Assembly: GCA_020631735.1 (NCBI GenBank)
Contig: CM036197.1
Span: forward strand, 49,399,880 to 49,463,879
Source of the DNA: Saccharum officinarum
Lineage: Eukaryota > Streptophyta > Magnoliopsida > Poales > Poaceae
DNA length: 64,000 nt
Direction of reading: 5' to 3'
The translations under genes and the position numbers were made by a program. This document shows, in pieces, positions 34,402-47,230 of this stretch. How positions within the stretch are numbered: position 1 is the stretch's first letter; every line of letters starts with the position of its first letter. The notes below the pieces were generated by a model. That model did not search any database, was not told where the DNA came from, and saw only the letters and a list, made by a program, of their open reading frames with translations.

Positions 34402-36760
34402 ATGTCTAATGGAGAAGGACCACCTCCCATCTTTGAGGGAGATGATTTTCCATATTGGAAAATCCGCATGGAGGCGTACCTCAAAGCCATAGACATCGGG
34501 TGTCTTAGAGCCACCATCGAAGGGCTTCCTGAAGTCAAAGATCTCGCTAACCCTGTTGGTGATGAGGAGAAGTATGACCGGTGGAATGCAAAGACAAAAA
34601 ATACTCTCTACCGGGGCCTTGGCAAAGATATCTTTAATCGTGTGCATAATGCAAAAAAACGTTCATGAATTGTGAGAAAATCTTTGTGCTCTCTATGAGG
34701 GAACTAAGAGTGAGCATGAGGAACGCTATCATATTGCTTTAAAGAAGATTAATTCGTTTGAGATGCTTCCTAAAGAAATTGCTAATGACATGTATACTCG
34801 CTTGAATATTCTTGTAGAGGATCTTAATGCTCTTGGGCTCACTCAAATGAGTCCATCGGATATTGCAAGGAGGATCTTGAGTGTTCTACCCGTTGAGAAG
34901 TATGGCCATATTGTCATTGTGCTTCACCAAAGCGATCTCTCTACCGCAACACCGACACAAGTATTGTGAAAGATCAATGCTAATGAGATGTACATGCACA
35001 TCACTCCGGAAGAGGGTTCATCATCTTCTAAGAAGAAGGACTTAGCTTTCAAAGCTAGCCATGACAAGAAAAAGAAGAAAAGCCAAGCCATGATTGTGCA
35101 TGAAAGCTCAAGTGAGAGAGACATTGATGATGCATCACTTGCTCTCATAGTGAAAAAGACTACCAAGATGCTAAAGAAGCTTAACAAGAGTGGCATCAAG
35201 TTTGATGACAAGAAGAAGTTCTTCACAAGTAGCAAAAGAAAGCCCATATCCAAAATGGATTGCTACAATTGTGGTGAACTTGATCATCTAGCTCATCAAT
35301 GTCCTAAGCCTCCAAAAGACAAATACAAGAACAAAAACAAGGACAAGAAAGATGAATCTAGTGATGAGAAAGATGAAAAGAAGAAGAACAAGCCATACAA
35401 GAAGAAGGATGACAAGAAGAAAGAATATCACAAAAAGAAGAAGGGAGGCAAAGCTTACATTGTTGGTGATTGGCTCACCGATATTGAGTCATCATGTGAG
35501 TCCTCCGGTGATGAGAGTGACAATGAGAAAGAGAAGGTCACCACATTTGTGATTGGGCCATCATTGTCTTCATCAACATCTTCACCACCACCTTCACCGC
35601 TATCGTCACCGTCATCATCCACTACTCACCTATGCCTCATGGCCAAGGGTGAACGAAAGGTACAAAATAATGAAAGTGATGATGATGATAGTGATAGTGA
35701 TGATGAATTTGATGCACCTTCTTATAATGAACTTGTAAAATTGCTTAACAAATACTCTAAGGTCATAAGAAAGACTAGAAATGAAAATAATGAGCTTCAA
35801 AAAGAAAATGAATCACTTTCATCTAAGCTTGAGATTACACAAAAGACTAGTGATGAGCTTAGAGATCAAAATAAAATTGTGACTTCTACTCTCAAGGAGC
35901 TCAAAACTTCCAACAAAGAGCTTAGAGATGAACATGATAAACTTGAGAAGAAGCATGATGAGCTCAACACTAGGTACAACTTGCTAAAAGATGACTATAC
36001 TTCATTGAAAGTCAATTATGATAGTCTTGTTGTTGCTAATGAGCTTTCTCTTAAGACACATGATGCTACTAACCAAGTTGTTAAGATTCATATAGCCACA
36101 TCATGTGATGACTTGATTGTTGAGAGCATTGAGCAAGGTTCTAGTGGCAAAGGCAAGAAAGTGGTTGAGTTTGAAAATTATGATGATTATGTCAAGCTCA
36201 AGAGTGAAAATAAAATGCTTAGAGATGAGAACAAGAAGCTAGACGGGTTTATGGCTCTTGAAAAGTAAACATCAAATGAGTCACTCATTGAGGAAAATAA
36301 GAAACTAAAGCAAGAGAAAAAGCATCTCAAGACCAGATTGAGCAAGTTTACAAGAGGTCAATACTTGCAAAGTGAGCTACTCATGAACACTGTCATGAAG
36401 ATGGATAGAAGTGGTATTGGTTACTTGGCAAATCAAAAGAAGAAGACCAAAGCCCAACAACAACAACAACACAAATCAAAGCCCAAACCAAAGAGATGCT
36501 TTGAGTATGGACAAGAAGGTCACTTTGCACATGAATGTCAAACTCCACCACCACAACCCTTGCCCAAGCATGCTAGACCCTTTGCCTTCAATGCTCACTA
36601 CATGCTAAGAAAGGATTTTAGTGGAAAGACGAAAGTCATGTTCTTAGGTCCCCCAAACAAGAATAGGCCTAAGAAATTTTAGGTTGCTAAGTCACTAGTT
36701 GAGAAAGTCAAGGGCCCTACTCAAATATAGGTCCCTAAGCAACAAGCTTGATCTCTTATG
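34402..36760 (+). pseudogene. gag: Sirevirus gag
   Basis: Capsid/nucleocapsid protein. The start MSNGEGPPPIFEGDDFPYW is a typical Sirevirus gag opening. A frame change at the A7 run 34653-34659 breaks it, followed by a nonsense codon near 34673 and another at 34967. The long frame 34988-36268 carries the zinc knuckle CYNCGELDHLAHQC (about 35263), a lysine-rich region, a Ser/Pro-rich region and a long coiled coil (35730-36260). After TAA at 36266 the frame continues to a second knuckle, CFEYGQEGHFAHEC near 36498, where the second cysteine has become tyrosine. Confidence 0.88.
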
Positions 36761-36799
36761 TATGTAGGTGAACTACAAGACCGGTGGATCATATTAGGT

Positions 36800-39700
36800 T
36801 ATTGATAGTGGTTGCACTCAACATATGACCGGTGATTCTCGTATGTTCGCCTCACTAGAAGAAAATAGAGAATGTCATGAGAAGATCACATTTGGGGACA
36901 ACTCAAAGGGCAAAGTCAAGGGTTTGGGAAATATTGCTATATCAAATGATCACTCACAAATGTGTTATATGTTGCCTCGTTGAGCTTCAACTTGCTATCT
37001 GTTGGTCAATTGTGTGATCTTGGCTACCAATGCTTATTCACTCCAAATAAAGTGATTGTATCAAAGATGGATGACAAGCAGGTGATATTCAAAGGCTTTA
37101 GATACAACAATCTCTATCTTGTTGATTTCACTTCCGAAGATGCAAATTTGATGACATGCTTATTCACCAAGACTTCACTTGGGTGACTTTGGCATAGGAG
37201 GCTTGCTTATGTTGGAATGAACACACTCAACAAGTTATTGAAGAAAGAGTTAGTGAGAGGCTTGAAAGATGTCAAGTTTGAGAAGGACAAACCTTGTAGT
37301 GCATGCCAAGCCGGTAAACAAGTTGCAAATACACATCCAACAAAAGCCTACATGTCAACATCAAGAGTGCTAGAGCTTCTACATATGGATTTGTTTGGCC
37401 CAACAACATACAAGAGGTTGGGTGGAAATCTTTATTGTCTTATGATTGTCGATGACTACTCAAGATACACTTGGACATTCTTTCTTCATGGCAAATCCGA
37501 AGTGGCCGCTTGCTTCAAGAAGTTTGCTAAGAGAGCTCAAAATAAATTTGAAATCAAGATCAAGAAGATAAAAAGTGACAATGGTAAAGAATTTGACAAC
37601 ACAAACATTGAAGCTTATTGTGATGAGATTGGGATCAAGCATGAGGTTTCATCAACCTACACTTCTCAACAAAATGGTGTAGTTGAGAGAAAGAACCAGA
37701 CTTTGATCACTCTTGCAAGAACAATGCTAGATGAGTACAACACACCAGAAAAATTGTGGGTCGAGGCAATTAACACCGCATGCTATGTATCAAATTGCCT
37801 CTTCCTACAAAAGTTTCTTAGCAAGACCCCCTCTGAGTTGCTAAATGGGAAGAAGCCGGACGTCTCATTCTTCCGGGTGTTTGGTTGCAAATGCTACATC
37901 TACAAAAAGCAGCAACACCTAGGAAAGTTCCAAAGACGTTGTGATATTGGCTTTCTTGTTGGCTACTCATCAAAGTCCAAAGCATATAGAGTATTTAACC
38001 ATGCCACCGATTTAGTTGAAGAAACATATGATGTGAAATTTGATGAATCTAACGGCTCCCAAGGAGCAATTGAGAATTGTGATGATGTAGGTGATGAACC
38101 ATTGAGGGAGGCAATGAAGAACATGCCGGTGGAAGACATCAAGCCTAAAGATGATGAAGATGATACTCAAGTGATCAATCCACCATCTTCATCACGTGTG
38201 CCTCAAGATGATGACAAAAATGAGAGAGTCAAAAATGAAGACACCCATGTATCTCATGAACGAGCCGAGGCACAAGCTCAAGATGTTGATGCTCCCCAAC
38301 CTCCTCCTCAAGTGGTTGATAGAAGACATTTACCCTTACTTCAAGCACATCCACAAGATCTCATCATAGGGAGTCCTACAAAGGGTGTAATGACTCGATC
38401 TCAAAAGCTTGCTTCTTTTATTAAACATCACTCGTTTATCTCTTGTCTTGAGCCTAAGAATGTAGATGAAGCTCTTCAAGATCCAGATTGGGTGAATGCA
38501 ATGCACGAAGAATTGAACAACTTCATACACAATCAAGTTTAGACACTTGAAGAGCGTCCAAAAGGTGCAAGAGCCATTGGAACCAAGTGGGTGTTCTGCA
38601 ACAAGCAAGATGACCAAGGTATAGTTATGAGGAACAAGGCAAGACTAGTTGCAAAGGAGTTCTCTCAAGTTAAAGGCCTTGATTTTGGAGAGACCTTTGC
38701 ACCCGTTGCAAGACTTGAAGCCATCCGTATCCTTCTTGCATATGCATCGCATCATGAAATGAGATTATATCAAATAGATGTTAAAAGTGCCTTTTTAAAT
38801 GGCTTCATAAATGAACTAGTCTATGTTGATCAACCTTCCTGGTTTGAAGACCATAGATATCCTAATTATGTTTATAGGTTATCCAAGGCGCTATATGGTC
38901 TCAAGCAAGCCCCTAGAGCATAATATGAGCGCCTTCGGGACTTCCTCATTGAGAAGGGTTTCACCATTGGGAAGGTCGACACCACATTATTCACCAAGAA
39001 GCTTAATAGGGAGATCTTCATTTGTCAAGTCTATGTTGATGATATTATCTTCGGCTCAACAAATGAAGATTATTGCAAGGAATTTGGTGAATTGATGTCG
39101 AAGGAGTTCGAGATGTCTATGATTGGTGAACTTTCTTTCTTTCTTGGTTTTCAAGTCAAGCAAATGAGAGAAGGGATTTTCATCTCTCAAGAGAAGTATA
39201 CTAAGGATCTTCTTAAGAGGTTCAAGATGGATGATTGTAAGCCAATCAAGACCCCAATGTCATCAAATGGACATCTCGACCTAGATGAGGGAGGTAAACC
39301 GGTTGATCAAACTCTCTACCGTTCTATGATTGGTAGTTTGTTGTATCTTACCGTATCTAGGCCCGATATCATGTTTAGTGTGTGCATGTGTGCTCACTTT
39401 CAAGCTTGCCCTAAAGAACCTCACTTAAGTGCCGTAAAAAGAATCCTAAGATATCTTAAGCACACCCCAAGTATTGGTCTTTGGTATTCCAAAGGAGCTA
39501 GATTCCAACTAGTTGTCTATTCTGACTCAGATTATGCCGGTTACAAAATTGATAGAAAAAGCACATCCGAAGGGTTCCCCTTGCTTGAGAGCTCTTTAGT
39601 ATCATGGTCATCTAAAAAGCAAAATAGTGTGGCTTTGTCCACCGCCGAGGTGGAATACATTGCCGTGGGGGCTTGTTATGCACAAATCTTATATATGAAG

Positions 39701-39988
39701 CAAACCCTTCTAGACTATGGTGTTGTTCTTGATAAGGTGCCACTTTTATGTGATAATGAAAGTGCTATTAAAATTGCCAATAATCCGGTACAACACTCAC
39801 GCACCAAGCACATTGATATCTGTCATCACTTTCTAAGGGATCATGTTGCTAAAAATAATATATCACTAGAAGGTGTAAGGAGTGAAAATCAATTGGCGGA
39901 TATCTTCACTAAACCTTTGGACGAAGCTACCTTTTGTAGGTTGAGAAGTGAACTCAATGTGCTTGACTCAAGTAATTTTAAGAAATGA
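36800..39988 (+). pseudogene. pol: Sirevirus pol: protease, integrase, RT, RNase H
   Basis: Protease begins VIDSGCTQHMTGDSRMF at about 36810. A frameshift follows near 36955. Integrase: the zinc domain near 37190-37320 reads WHRRLAYVGM, with Tyr where the second zinc-binding His is expected, then CSACQAGKQ. The catalytic core has LLHMDLFGP, IKSDNGKEF and QQNGVVERKNQ. RT: ARLVAKEFSQ, QIDVKSAFLNG and the YVDDIIFGST active site at about 39032-39060. RNase H: VVYSDSDYAG, then LSTAEVEYIA and ADIFTKPLD. Stops at 37184 (TGA), 38540 (TAG) and 38921 (TAA) replace positions that are Trp in related proteins. The end is at 39986-39988. Confidence 0.92.
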
Positions 39989-40478
39989 GCTTGTGTTGTC
40001 CCTTGCATTGCATTGTAATATATGTCATGTTTAAATTTCTGTAATGCATTTAGGGCTTGTCTAACACGGTTATGATAACCCTCTTTGGGAGGAGTGAAGA
40101 AGCCTAACCGTGGATCAAACTTGACAAGCAACTGCTTTATCTTCTTGTATTGCATTGCATTTGCATGAGTGTTGCTTTGCCGTTTCTTTTTGGTTTCGCT
40201 TTGAGCAACCGCTATGTTCGTCCATGAATGGAGAGAGCATTTGATGCTCCCAAGTGTTTACAATCTCCATTGCATGGTCATACACTGCTCCTCGGGTGTT
40301 TTTCGCTTATTTTATTAAAAATTAATACTAGCCCAAGGCAAATTAATTTGAAAATTCAAGAGTTTGAGAGAGGTCACTCATATCAAGTTCCAATCGGTGT
40401 TTATTTGGGTCTTGTTTGTCTTGGAACTTGGTTGGGAGAAAGTGTCGCGAAGGAAAGTGGAGAAAACACTATTTTTGT

Positions 40479-40776
40479 GACGTCAGACGCTGCGACAGAC
40501 GCCAGGAGTTTGCTAGGTACGCGTCTGTCATGTGCAAAGGATGTTGAGGAGCGAAGGGGTCGACAGACGCGGGAACAATACCCGAGCAGCGTCTGACGCT
40601 GGAACATGATCGCGTCTGTCGAATCGAAGAAGTGCCCGGGAGCGACAGACGCCGGCCTGTGTCTGATGACCACCCGACGGACGCGTCTGTTGAGTCAGGA
40701 CGAAACACTGCTCTCTGTGGAGTGTCTGTTGACTACTATGCATCGTCTGTCGGTTGGCGTCACCGCGTCTGTCGCT
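40479..40776 (+). promoter_or_regulatory. Internal palindromic motif cluster, between pol and the extra ORF
   Basis: About eleven copies of the LTR motif (GACAGACGC / GCGTCTGTC) recur here outside the LTRs. They are followed by CT-rich, leader-like sequence up to the extra ORF at 41749. The placement suggests an internal promoter or enhancer. No clear TATA box was found. Confidence 0.65.
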
Positions 40777-41748
40777 CAGGATGAAAGCGTTTTCAACCTC
40801 TAAAAGTTGTCTGACTCGAGGGTCCCCTACCCTCTCTTTCATAATCTTCGCGCGGCCGTTTCTCCTTGACCTCGTACACCACCGCCGCTGACCTCTGCCC
40901 TAACCCTAGCTCTCACCGTCGTGCCCGCGAGCGTGTCGCCTTCTCCACCTCGCCGTCTTGCCCGTGCGCCGCCCTCTCCACTGCACTGTCGTGCCCACGC
41001 ATCCGCGTCACCCCTTCCTCTCCCGTACCGCGTCCAGGGTCACCACCGTTACTGATTTCTCTAGCCCTATGTCCTTGCCGCGCCCATGCCTTGCCTCGAC
41101 ATCCATTGCCTGCACGCGCGCGCTCTTGCGCCCGTGAATCTGCCGCGACACATAGTGCTCTCCCTGGCCAATTTTCTTCTCACCTTCAATCCACCGAGGT
41201 TGAGCCATCCTCTTGCACACTGTGTGTTCGCCAAAATGCCAAAGCCACTTCCTTACCTTTTTGCTCACTATCTTCAATCGTTTGATTCTTGCAGTGACTC
41301 TTCCTTGGTGTGTGTGGTGCCTCATGGTCGATGACTTCTTACCTTTTCTCAGGATTGCTCTCCTAAGGTAGATTTTTCACTCCATTCTTACCCTAAGTGC
41401 TTGCTTCTACAAATGTGATCTCATCCCTAGATAAAATTATGTCACGTATATGTAAACCTTCCTATTCTAATTCTTGCAGCAAGCCGTGTCAGTGGATTGT
41501 GTGGCTATTTGGTTTGCATTGCAGTTGACAGTGGCAGGTGAACCCAGGGCCAAGCCCTCGGTTGTGGATTAAGGCCAAGCCTCATAAGGCGTCAGTTCAC
41601 CATCTCTCAGAGTGTCAGTGTGTCAGCTGTTCTCCAGAGATTGGCATCCATTCTTGACTGTGAGTTGTTGTTAGGGCAGTGAGACAGGAGGACCTTTTCT
41701 TATTGTTTGCTTCTTTCACCGACAGTGGTCTGTTTTGTTCTTCGTACC

Positions 41749-44240
41749 ATGGCTCGGTGCAAGAACATTGGGGGTTCTTCCAGTGCCCCTCCTAGAGATG
41801 ATGGAGGTGACAGGGGTGACAGTCCTCCTCGTATCACAGAGGTGGCTCGAGGGAAGCACAAGATTCTCATAAGGAAGAAGTGTTCCAGAGAGGAGCGTGA
41901 GGCAGAGGAGGTTTTAGCAGTTGCCCGAGCAGTAGAGAGGGTCAAGAAGGGTGGCAGGGGCAGTGGGATACTGATCGGAGACTCACACACACATGTCCCG
42001 CTCTTGGACCATGTACTTGGCATAGAGACCACTGAGGAGACCGAGGCTCAGGCAGAGGAGCCACAGGAGCAGGAGTAGCAGTCTTCACCTCTTCGTCGCT
42101 CGAGACGCACAATGCGTTCTCAGATGACACCAGCAGCTGCACAAGAGAGACCTAGACATGGGGGTCGTCTAGTTCCTAGACCTCGTCAGTCCAAGGTCAT
42201 TCACTATGACCTGTGGAGGGCTACTGCTAGATAGATACAGAGTTTTCACAGTCAGTCTAGAGGAGTGGTTCCCACTTCAGAGGCAGCCGGGAGTTGACTA
42301 CTTCTTCACACCTCTTCAGGAGGATTTTCACATAGCATATGTAAATGCAAAGTACCAGTCACAGCTCATAGAGTCATTCCACTTCAGAGTATAGTTGACC
42401 TGGTTGGAGAGGAGGTTCGCACATATCTGCAGATAGTGCCTGGCTTGACTAACCTAGTCCAGAGGAGTGGCTCCTACATGTTGTCTTGGGTGCGAGAGTT
42501 CTTTGCCACACTTTGGATCTCCCCAGATCACACTGCGATCTCGTTCAGCTTCTTAGGAGAGCACCGAGAGATTTCCAGTGCTAGAGCTAGAGAGCTGCTG
42601 AGGATTCCACTCTAGACAGTTCGTCTCCACCAGCTGTGCTACCCTACCGTTGACCCCCCAAGGTGTGTTCATGGTGGAATTGTGCCACCTGCCGACGTTG
42701 TCAGGTGCTTGTTTGGCAGTGACTTCGGGGAGGGTTCTAGCAGGAGACCTATTGATATGCTACCACTAGTTCGCTTGCTCAATGCTATCATCAGGCGAAC
42801 GATCCTTCCTCGTCTGAACTTCAAGGACGGGACCACTCGACTGCAGTAGTGGCTTCTGTCACACCTTGTGAGGGGGATTCCATTTGATATATGGGACTTG
42901 ATGTTATGCGAGCTAGAGGATACTATTTATGAGAGCTTCAGTGCGAAGAGGCACATGAACTATGCCCATGGGATCTCTTTTCTTATCTTCATGGGAGTTC
43001 AGCCTATGCTGGCCACTAGTGTTCAGGAGTGGAGCTCTACTACCTTCGAGTATCCCGTCTATGACTACTCACAGCTCGTCCGCTCAGTTACAGCTACACC
43101 AGTGAGAGTGAGTCACAGGCCAGCAGTCTTAGAGACAGCTGCAGAGTAGGATGCTACAGTGTAGGGCCTTACAGAGGCCAAGTTAGAGCAGCTAGAGCCC
43201 TAGGGAGCAGGGGCAACACAGGTTGAGCTAGACTCAGACCCCACAGACAGTTCGGACGATGACTACTAGTCGTTGCCTACCTATCGTTCTCCTCGCTCGC
43301 ACGACAGAGAGGCTAGCGGCTCAGGATCAGCCACCGACCTCGCTCTGGTTTCCATTCTCTCTAGACTGACAGAGAACCAGGAGCGGCAGAGCAACATCGT
43401 CAGCAGGACCATCAGGAGACCGCAGCTGCCTTAGCATAAGTATAGGCCCGCCAGGATGAGTTCCAGAGGCAGGTTCTTGAGCTACAACGACAACAACAGC
43501 AGAATCAGTAGCAGTACTTAGGCCTGATCACTCAGCTTGTCCAGGCTACTGGCATTCAGCTACCACAGAGCCTCCTTCCGACGACTCTAACGTTACATCC
43601 CAGTGGGTTTCAGAGTCAGTCCCAGCTCGGTAGTCAGGCACAGGCTTTCACTTCTCCACTTCACCAGGTTCCTCAATTATTTATGTCTCTAGGATTCACT
43701 CCTATTCAGACAGGATTCACACCTTTGACATAGTCACAGCTGCTCCTACCCGGTTTGAGTCAGTTCCATGGTAGCTATAGTCAGATTATCGGGCAGCCGA
43801 CACCGACTTATACTACGGCAGCTACCTCAGTTTTGGATGTGTCAGCAGCGCAGCCATAGCTAGACCCAGCTCCAGCTCCTGAGGGCATGACAGGGACGGG
43901 CACTACCGAGTCGATCCCATCGTCTGTTGCTTCGATGGATCCACCTTTGGTTCCTGTCACACTAACCGCGCCCCTAGTGACCACTACTCAGACCGCTACA
44001 GCTTCAGAGTCACAGGGACGACATACCGGTTCTCTACCTCCTCCACAGTCAGCCACCGAGACCGCTGGGCAGACCCAGACCGTTTCACCTGCACTTTCAG
44101 TATCTGAGGGTCCAATAGGCTCCCTAGTTCAACCACAACCATCTCCTGAGAGCAGTCCAGATGATGCCCCAGATCGGTTTATTGTTGCTCACCGCACTCC
44201 TGTGGCCGGCTCGTCTGCTTCTCCTTCCTCCGATCCTTAG
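41749..44240 (+). pseudogene. Extra Sirevirus ORF after pol (env-like position)
   Basis: The ATG at 41749 opens MARCKNIGGSSSAPPRDDGG. A charged segment follows to TAG at 42076. After two frame changes a globular-looking part runs from about 42400 to 43140: YLQIVPGLTNLVQRSGSYML, WVREFFATLWISPDHTAISF, VHGGIVPPADVVRCLFGSDF, LLSHLVRGIPFDIWDLMLCE. It recalls the putative plant transposon domain found in other plant retroelements. The C-terminal third is Gln-, Ser-, Thr- and Pro-rich and ends at 44238-44240. In the frame 42613-43434 seven stops occur and all are TAG. There is no signal peptide or clear transmembrane segment, so an envelope role is not supported. Confidence 0.6.
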
Positions 44241-44674
44241 TTTTTGGTCCTTGATGCCAAAGAGGGAGAGAGAGTATGTAGATTTAGGGGGAGCTTTGTG
44301 AGAGGGTTTTGGTTCTTTTGTGTGATACTCTCTTGCATCATGCATTATCATGTTTAAATTCCCGCACTTGCATTGTGTGACATGTGTGCTTATGAGATAC
44401 TTTAGTGATATGTTAGTTATCTTGTCTCTATTATATCATGTCACTTGATTGATTCTAGCTCATAATGTCTTACTTTCGCGTTTTGCTCCAATTTCTTATG
44501 AGCTATGCTATTGTGTACTAACTCTTCATGTTTCATCTTATGAGTACACCCTGTTGGCTTGGAGCACATAAGCAATCCTAACCTCTTTGTTCTTATTGCA
44601 ATTGCTTATGTGAACCAAGCATGTTTGAAAACCTCAAATTTCTATCTTTATACTCAAGGTTGTCATCAATCACT

Positions 44675-44687
44675 AAAAAGGGGGAGA
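44675..44687 (+). other. Polypurine tract of the Sirevirus
   Basis: AAAAAGGGGGAGA immediately precedes the 3' LTR (44689) and would prime plus-strand DNA synthesis. Confidence 0.88.
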
Positions 44688-44688
44688 T

Positions 44689-46230
44689 TGAAAGCATCTA
44701 GGCCCCTAGAGTGAGTTTTGATGATTGATGACAATGGTTAATTATCATGACTAACGTGTGTTTTGCAGAGACGATAGAATGTTAGGTAATGGTAATGGCA
44801 ATCATGGGCGTTGTGGTGATCATGCCCTTTATCGATGGAAATCATTTCGGTTTTCGAAGGATGGATGACAAGGTTAAGGATAGTTAGTTCCAGATGTCGA
44901 GGAGTTGAGTGACGCTCGGATTAGTCGTCAGGACTTTTTGTTTTTCTCCTTTGGCCGTACTATTAAGGGGGGCATGGATGGGTAGCTTGACCTAGGTGAG
45001 TCTAATGGTTAGGTGTGGTGCACACTTGTAAAACTTAGCACTAGGTAGCTCCAAGATGGCCCTGAGTTTGTTTCGAACAAAAACCATTGAAGAAGTGTTT
45101 GAATCGGAAGTCGTTTTGGTCTTCAAACAGGCGATAGACGCTGAAGGCGAAAGCGACAGACGCTAACGTCAGCGTCTGTCGCATGGAACTTGCAAGGCTT
45201 GAGTGAGTTTGGAGTGATAGACACGGGGGGTGAAGGGCATCAAACGTGTCCTTCCCTATTGCCCGCGACAGACGCCCATAGGGCATAGCGTCAGACGCAT
45301 CCGGTGTGCGTCAGACGCAGTCCAGAATGCCCTGAGTTCTCTGATCACGCGACAGACGTGTCTGGTGCTAGGGCGATAGACGCGGTCCAGTGTCTGTTGG
45401 CCTCTAACGGCTAGTCAAATGTTTGTACTCCATTACACGCGACAGACGCACACTTCGGTGGCGACAGATGCGTCTGTTGGCCCCAAAATTTGTTGTTTTT
45501 AAAGGTAACGGTTGGGGGAGTTGAGGGGGAGTATAAATACATTCCCTACCCCTCCATTTGAGGTTCTCTTGCTCATTTATTCAGCTAAGAAACACCTTTC
45601 ATATGCAAGGGAGTGCAAGAGCTCTGGTGAGGATTGAGATTTGAGAATCTAAGATTAAGGACCCTCATTAGTGACTAGGGAGTAGCAAGTGTGCATCCAC
45701 CTTCTTATTAGGCATGTTGTGGTCAAGTGAGAGTTCTTGCTTGTTACTCTTGGTGACCACCATCACCTAGGCGGCTTGGTGGTGATTGGGAGCTTGGTGA
45801 TCATCCGACAGAGCTTGTGGATGACCTAACTCATCTTGTGAGCAGTTGTGGGCGATTCATCGTGACGGAGTGTCAAAGAATCAGCCCGTAGAGAGCACTT
45901 GATCCTCGCGCGGATTAAGGGGAAGCTACACCCTTGCGCGGGTGCTCCAACGAGGACTAGTGGGGAGTGGCGACTCTTCGATACCTCAGGAAAACATCGC
46001 CGTGTTCCTAACCCTTTACTTTCTCACATTATTTTTGTTGCTTGGTTTACTTTCCTAGAATTGCCATGCTAGACTAGGATTGGAACTTAGGGTGCAAAAC
46101 TTTTATCGGTAGAATCACTAGAAACACTTGTAGGCACTAGGGGTGAATTATGGCTTAGTAGGATTTAATTCTTGCAATAAATTTTAGAAAATCCCAATTC
46201 ACCCCCCTCTTGGGCATCTTGATCCTTTCA
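44689..46230 (+). repeat. 3' LTR of the Sirevirus
   Basis: 1542 bp. The motif cluster is at 45131-45480 and the TATA box at 45532-45538. It ends CTTTCA and is followed by the TCCCA duplication. Confidence 0.94.
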
Positions 46231-46235
46231 TCCCA

Positions 46236-46423
46236 AATTTATATAATAAAATAGTAACATTTATGATATCAACTAAGTTTCATTAGATTCGTCATTAATT
46301 TTATTTTTATAGTGTAGCTATTTGATGTCATAAATGTTTATAATTCTCTATAATTTTGGTCAAACTTGAGGTGCTTTGAATCTCTAAAATATTAGAATGA
46401 CTTATAATTCGAAGCATAGGGAG
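46236..46423. mobile_element. Stowaway MITE, right part
   Basis: Read on the minus strand it starts CTCCCTATGCTTCGAATTAT and continues AAGTCATTCTAATATTTTAG, pairing with 32750-32808. The TA target duplication follows. Confidence 0.85.
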
Positions 46424-46436
46424 TAGCATGGTAAAA

Positions 46437-47230
46437 AACTAGTAGCGCCCTAGTTCTTACCAACTGCCGCCCACAGCCAAGACACCGCTCGGTCCACCTC
46501 CTCTCTCCTAACTGGTGATCTCGCTAGTGGATAGAGAAGCGGGGACCTGATTCCCTTGTCCTTCGTAGTTCTTTATTAGATTTGTAGATTATTTGTTGAA
46601 CTAGGTTGTGGTTTCTGATGTCATCGACGAGGTGGTGGCGACGATGATACTATGGAATAATGTATGTACGGCCTCTCCCTACCTCGACGACGTTCGATCT
46701 GGAGCCAGCGAAGGGCCAGGGAGAGTCTGGTTTGTCAGATTTGTTCTTCTTCTTCAGATCTTGGCATTTGGGGTGCTTTTTAAAGGGAACAGTTGGTTGT
46801 CTTTCGATGCGGCGATCTCGACCTCTTCTTTTGGTCTGTTCTACAGCAAGGTCCGACATCTTCAAGATTCAACACACTGTTTTGATGGTAAAAGATTGTA
46901 AGCCTGTGTTCCTCGAAGGTTTCTTCTAGCCGATGTTCTTTCAATGGATACTAGATCTCGTTGTCAGCGGCGAGTGGCTATTTCGGTGTTCAAAGCCTTG
47001 TTTGGCGAGGGTGTTTTCAGGTGTTCATTTTTTTGCTATCTTCACAATGTGATCTTCAAATTCTGGCAGACGGTGGACGTTCGGAGGAGGAAGACGACTA
47101 ATTTGATTTTGATGTACTCTTACTTTTAATAGGTCATTTTGTGTTACTGTCCATCGTTTGTATCAACCTTTGTTTTCCTTGAGATATATCAGGACGTGAC
47201 ACTCTTTTGAGCGTCTTTATAAAAAAAACT
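46437..47230 (+). mobile_element. LINE-type retroposon with 15-bp target duplication
   Basis: The perfect 15-bp repeat AGTAGCATGGTAAAA (46422-46436 and 47231-47245) flanks 794 bp that end in TCTTTATAAAAAAAACT, a short A tail. The interior shows no reverse transcriptase. The 5' copy of the duplication overlaps the end of the Stowaway element, so this insertion is younger than the Stowaway. Confidence 0.68.

Larger units (their letters stand above)
32809..46230 (+). mobile_element. Ty1/Copia Sirevirus (SIRE/Maximus type), 13.4 kb, with extra ORF
   Basis: Both LTRs (32809-34348 and 44689-46230) begin TGAAAGCATCTAGG and end GATCCTTTCA. The exact 5-bp duplication TCCCA flanks the element. Primer site TGGTATCGGAGC stands at 34351-34362 and polypurine tract AAAAAGGGGGAGA at 44675-44687. 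The order gag, protease, integrase, RT, RNase H defines Copia. The long gag with zinc knuckle and coiled coil, the large size and the extra frame after pol define a Sirevirus. LTR differences number several dozen by eye, denser in the first half and nearly all transitions. Frameshifts and stops in every ORF make it non-autonomous. Confidence 0.94.

Noticed and set aside
40479..40776. Regularly recurring GACAGACGC words suggesting a CRISPR-like array
   Set aside because: Plant nuclear context, repeats of about 9-11 bp with irregular spacing and both orientations; they are retroelement LTR motifs.
41749..44240. Envelope gene call for the extra Sirevirus ORF
   Set aside because: No signal peptide, membrane anchor or glycoprotein-like cysteine pattern is visible.
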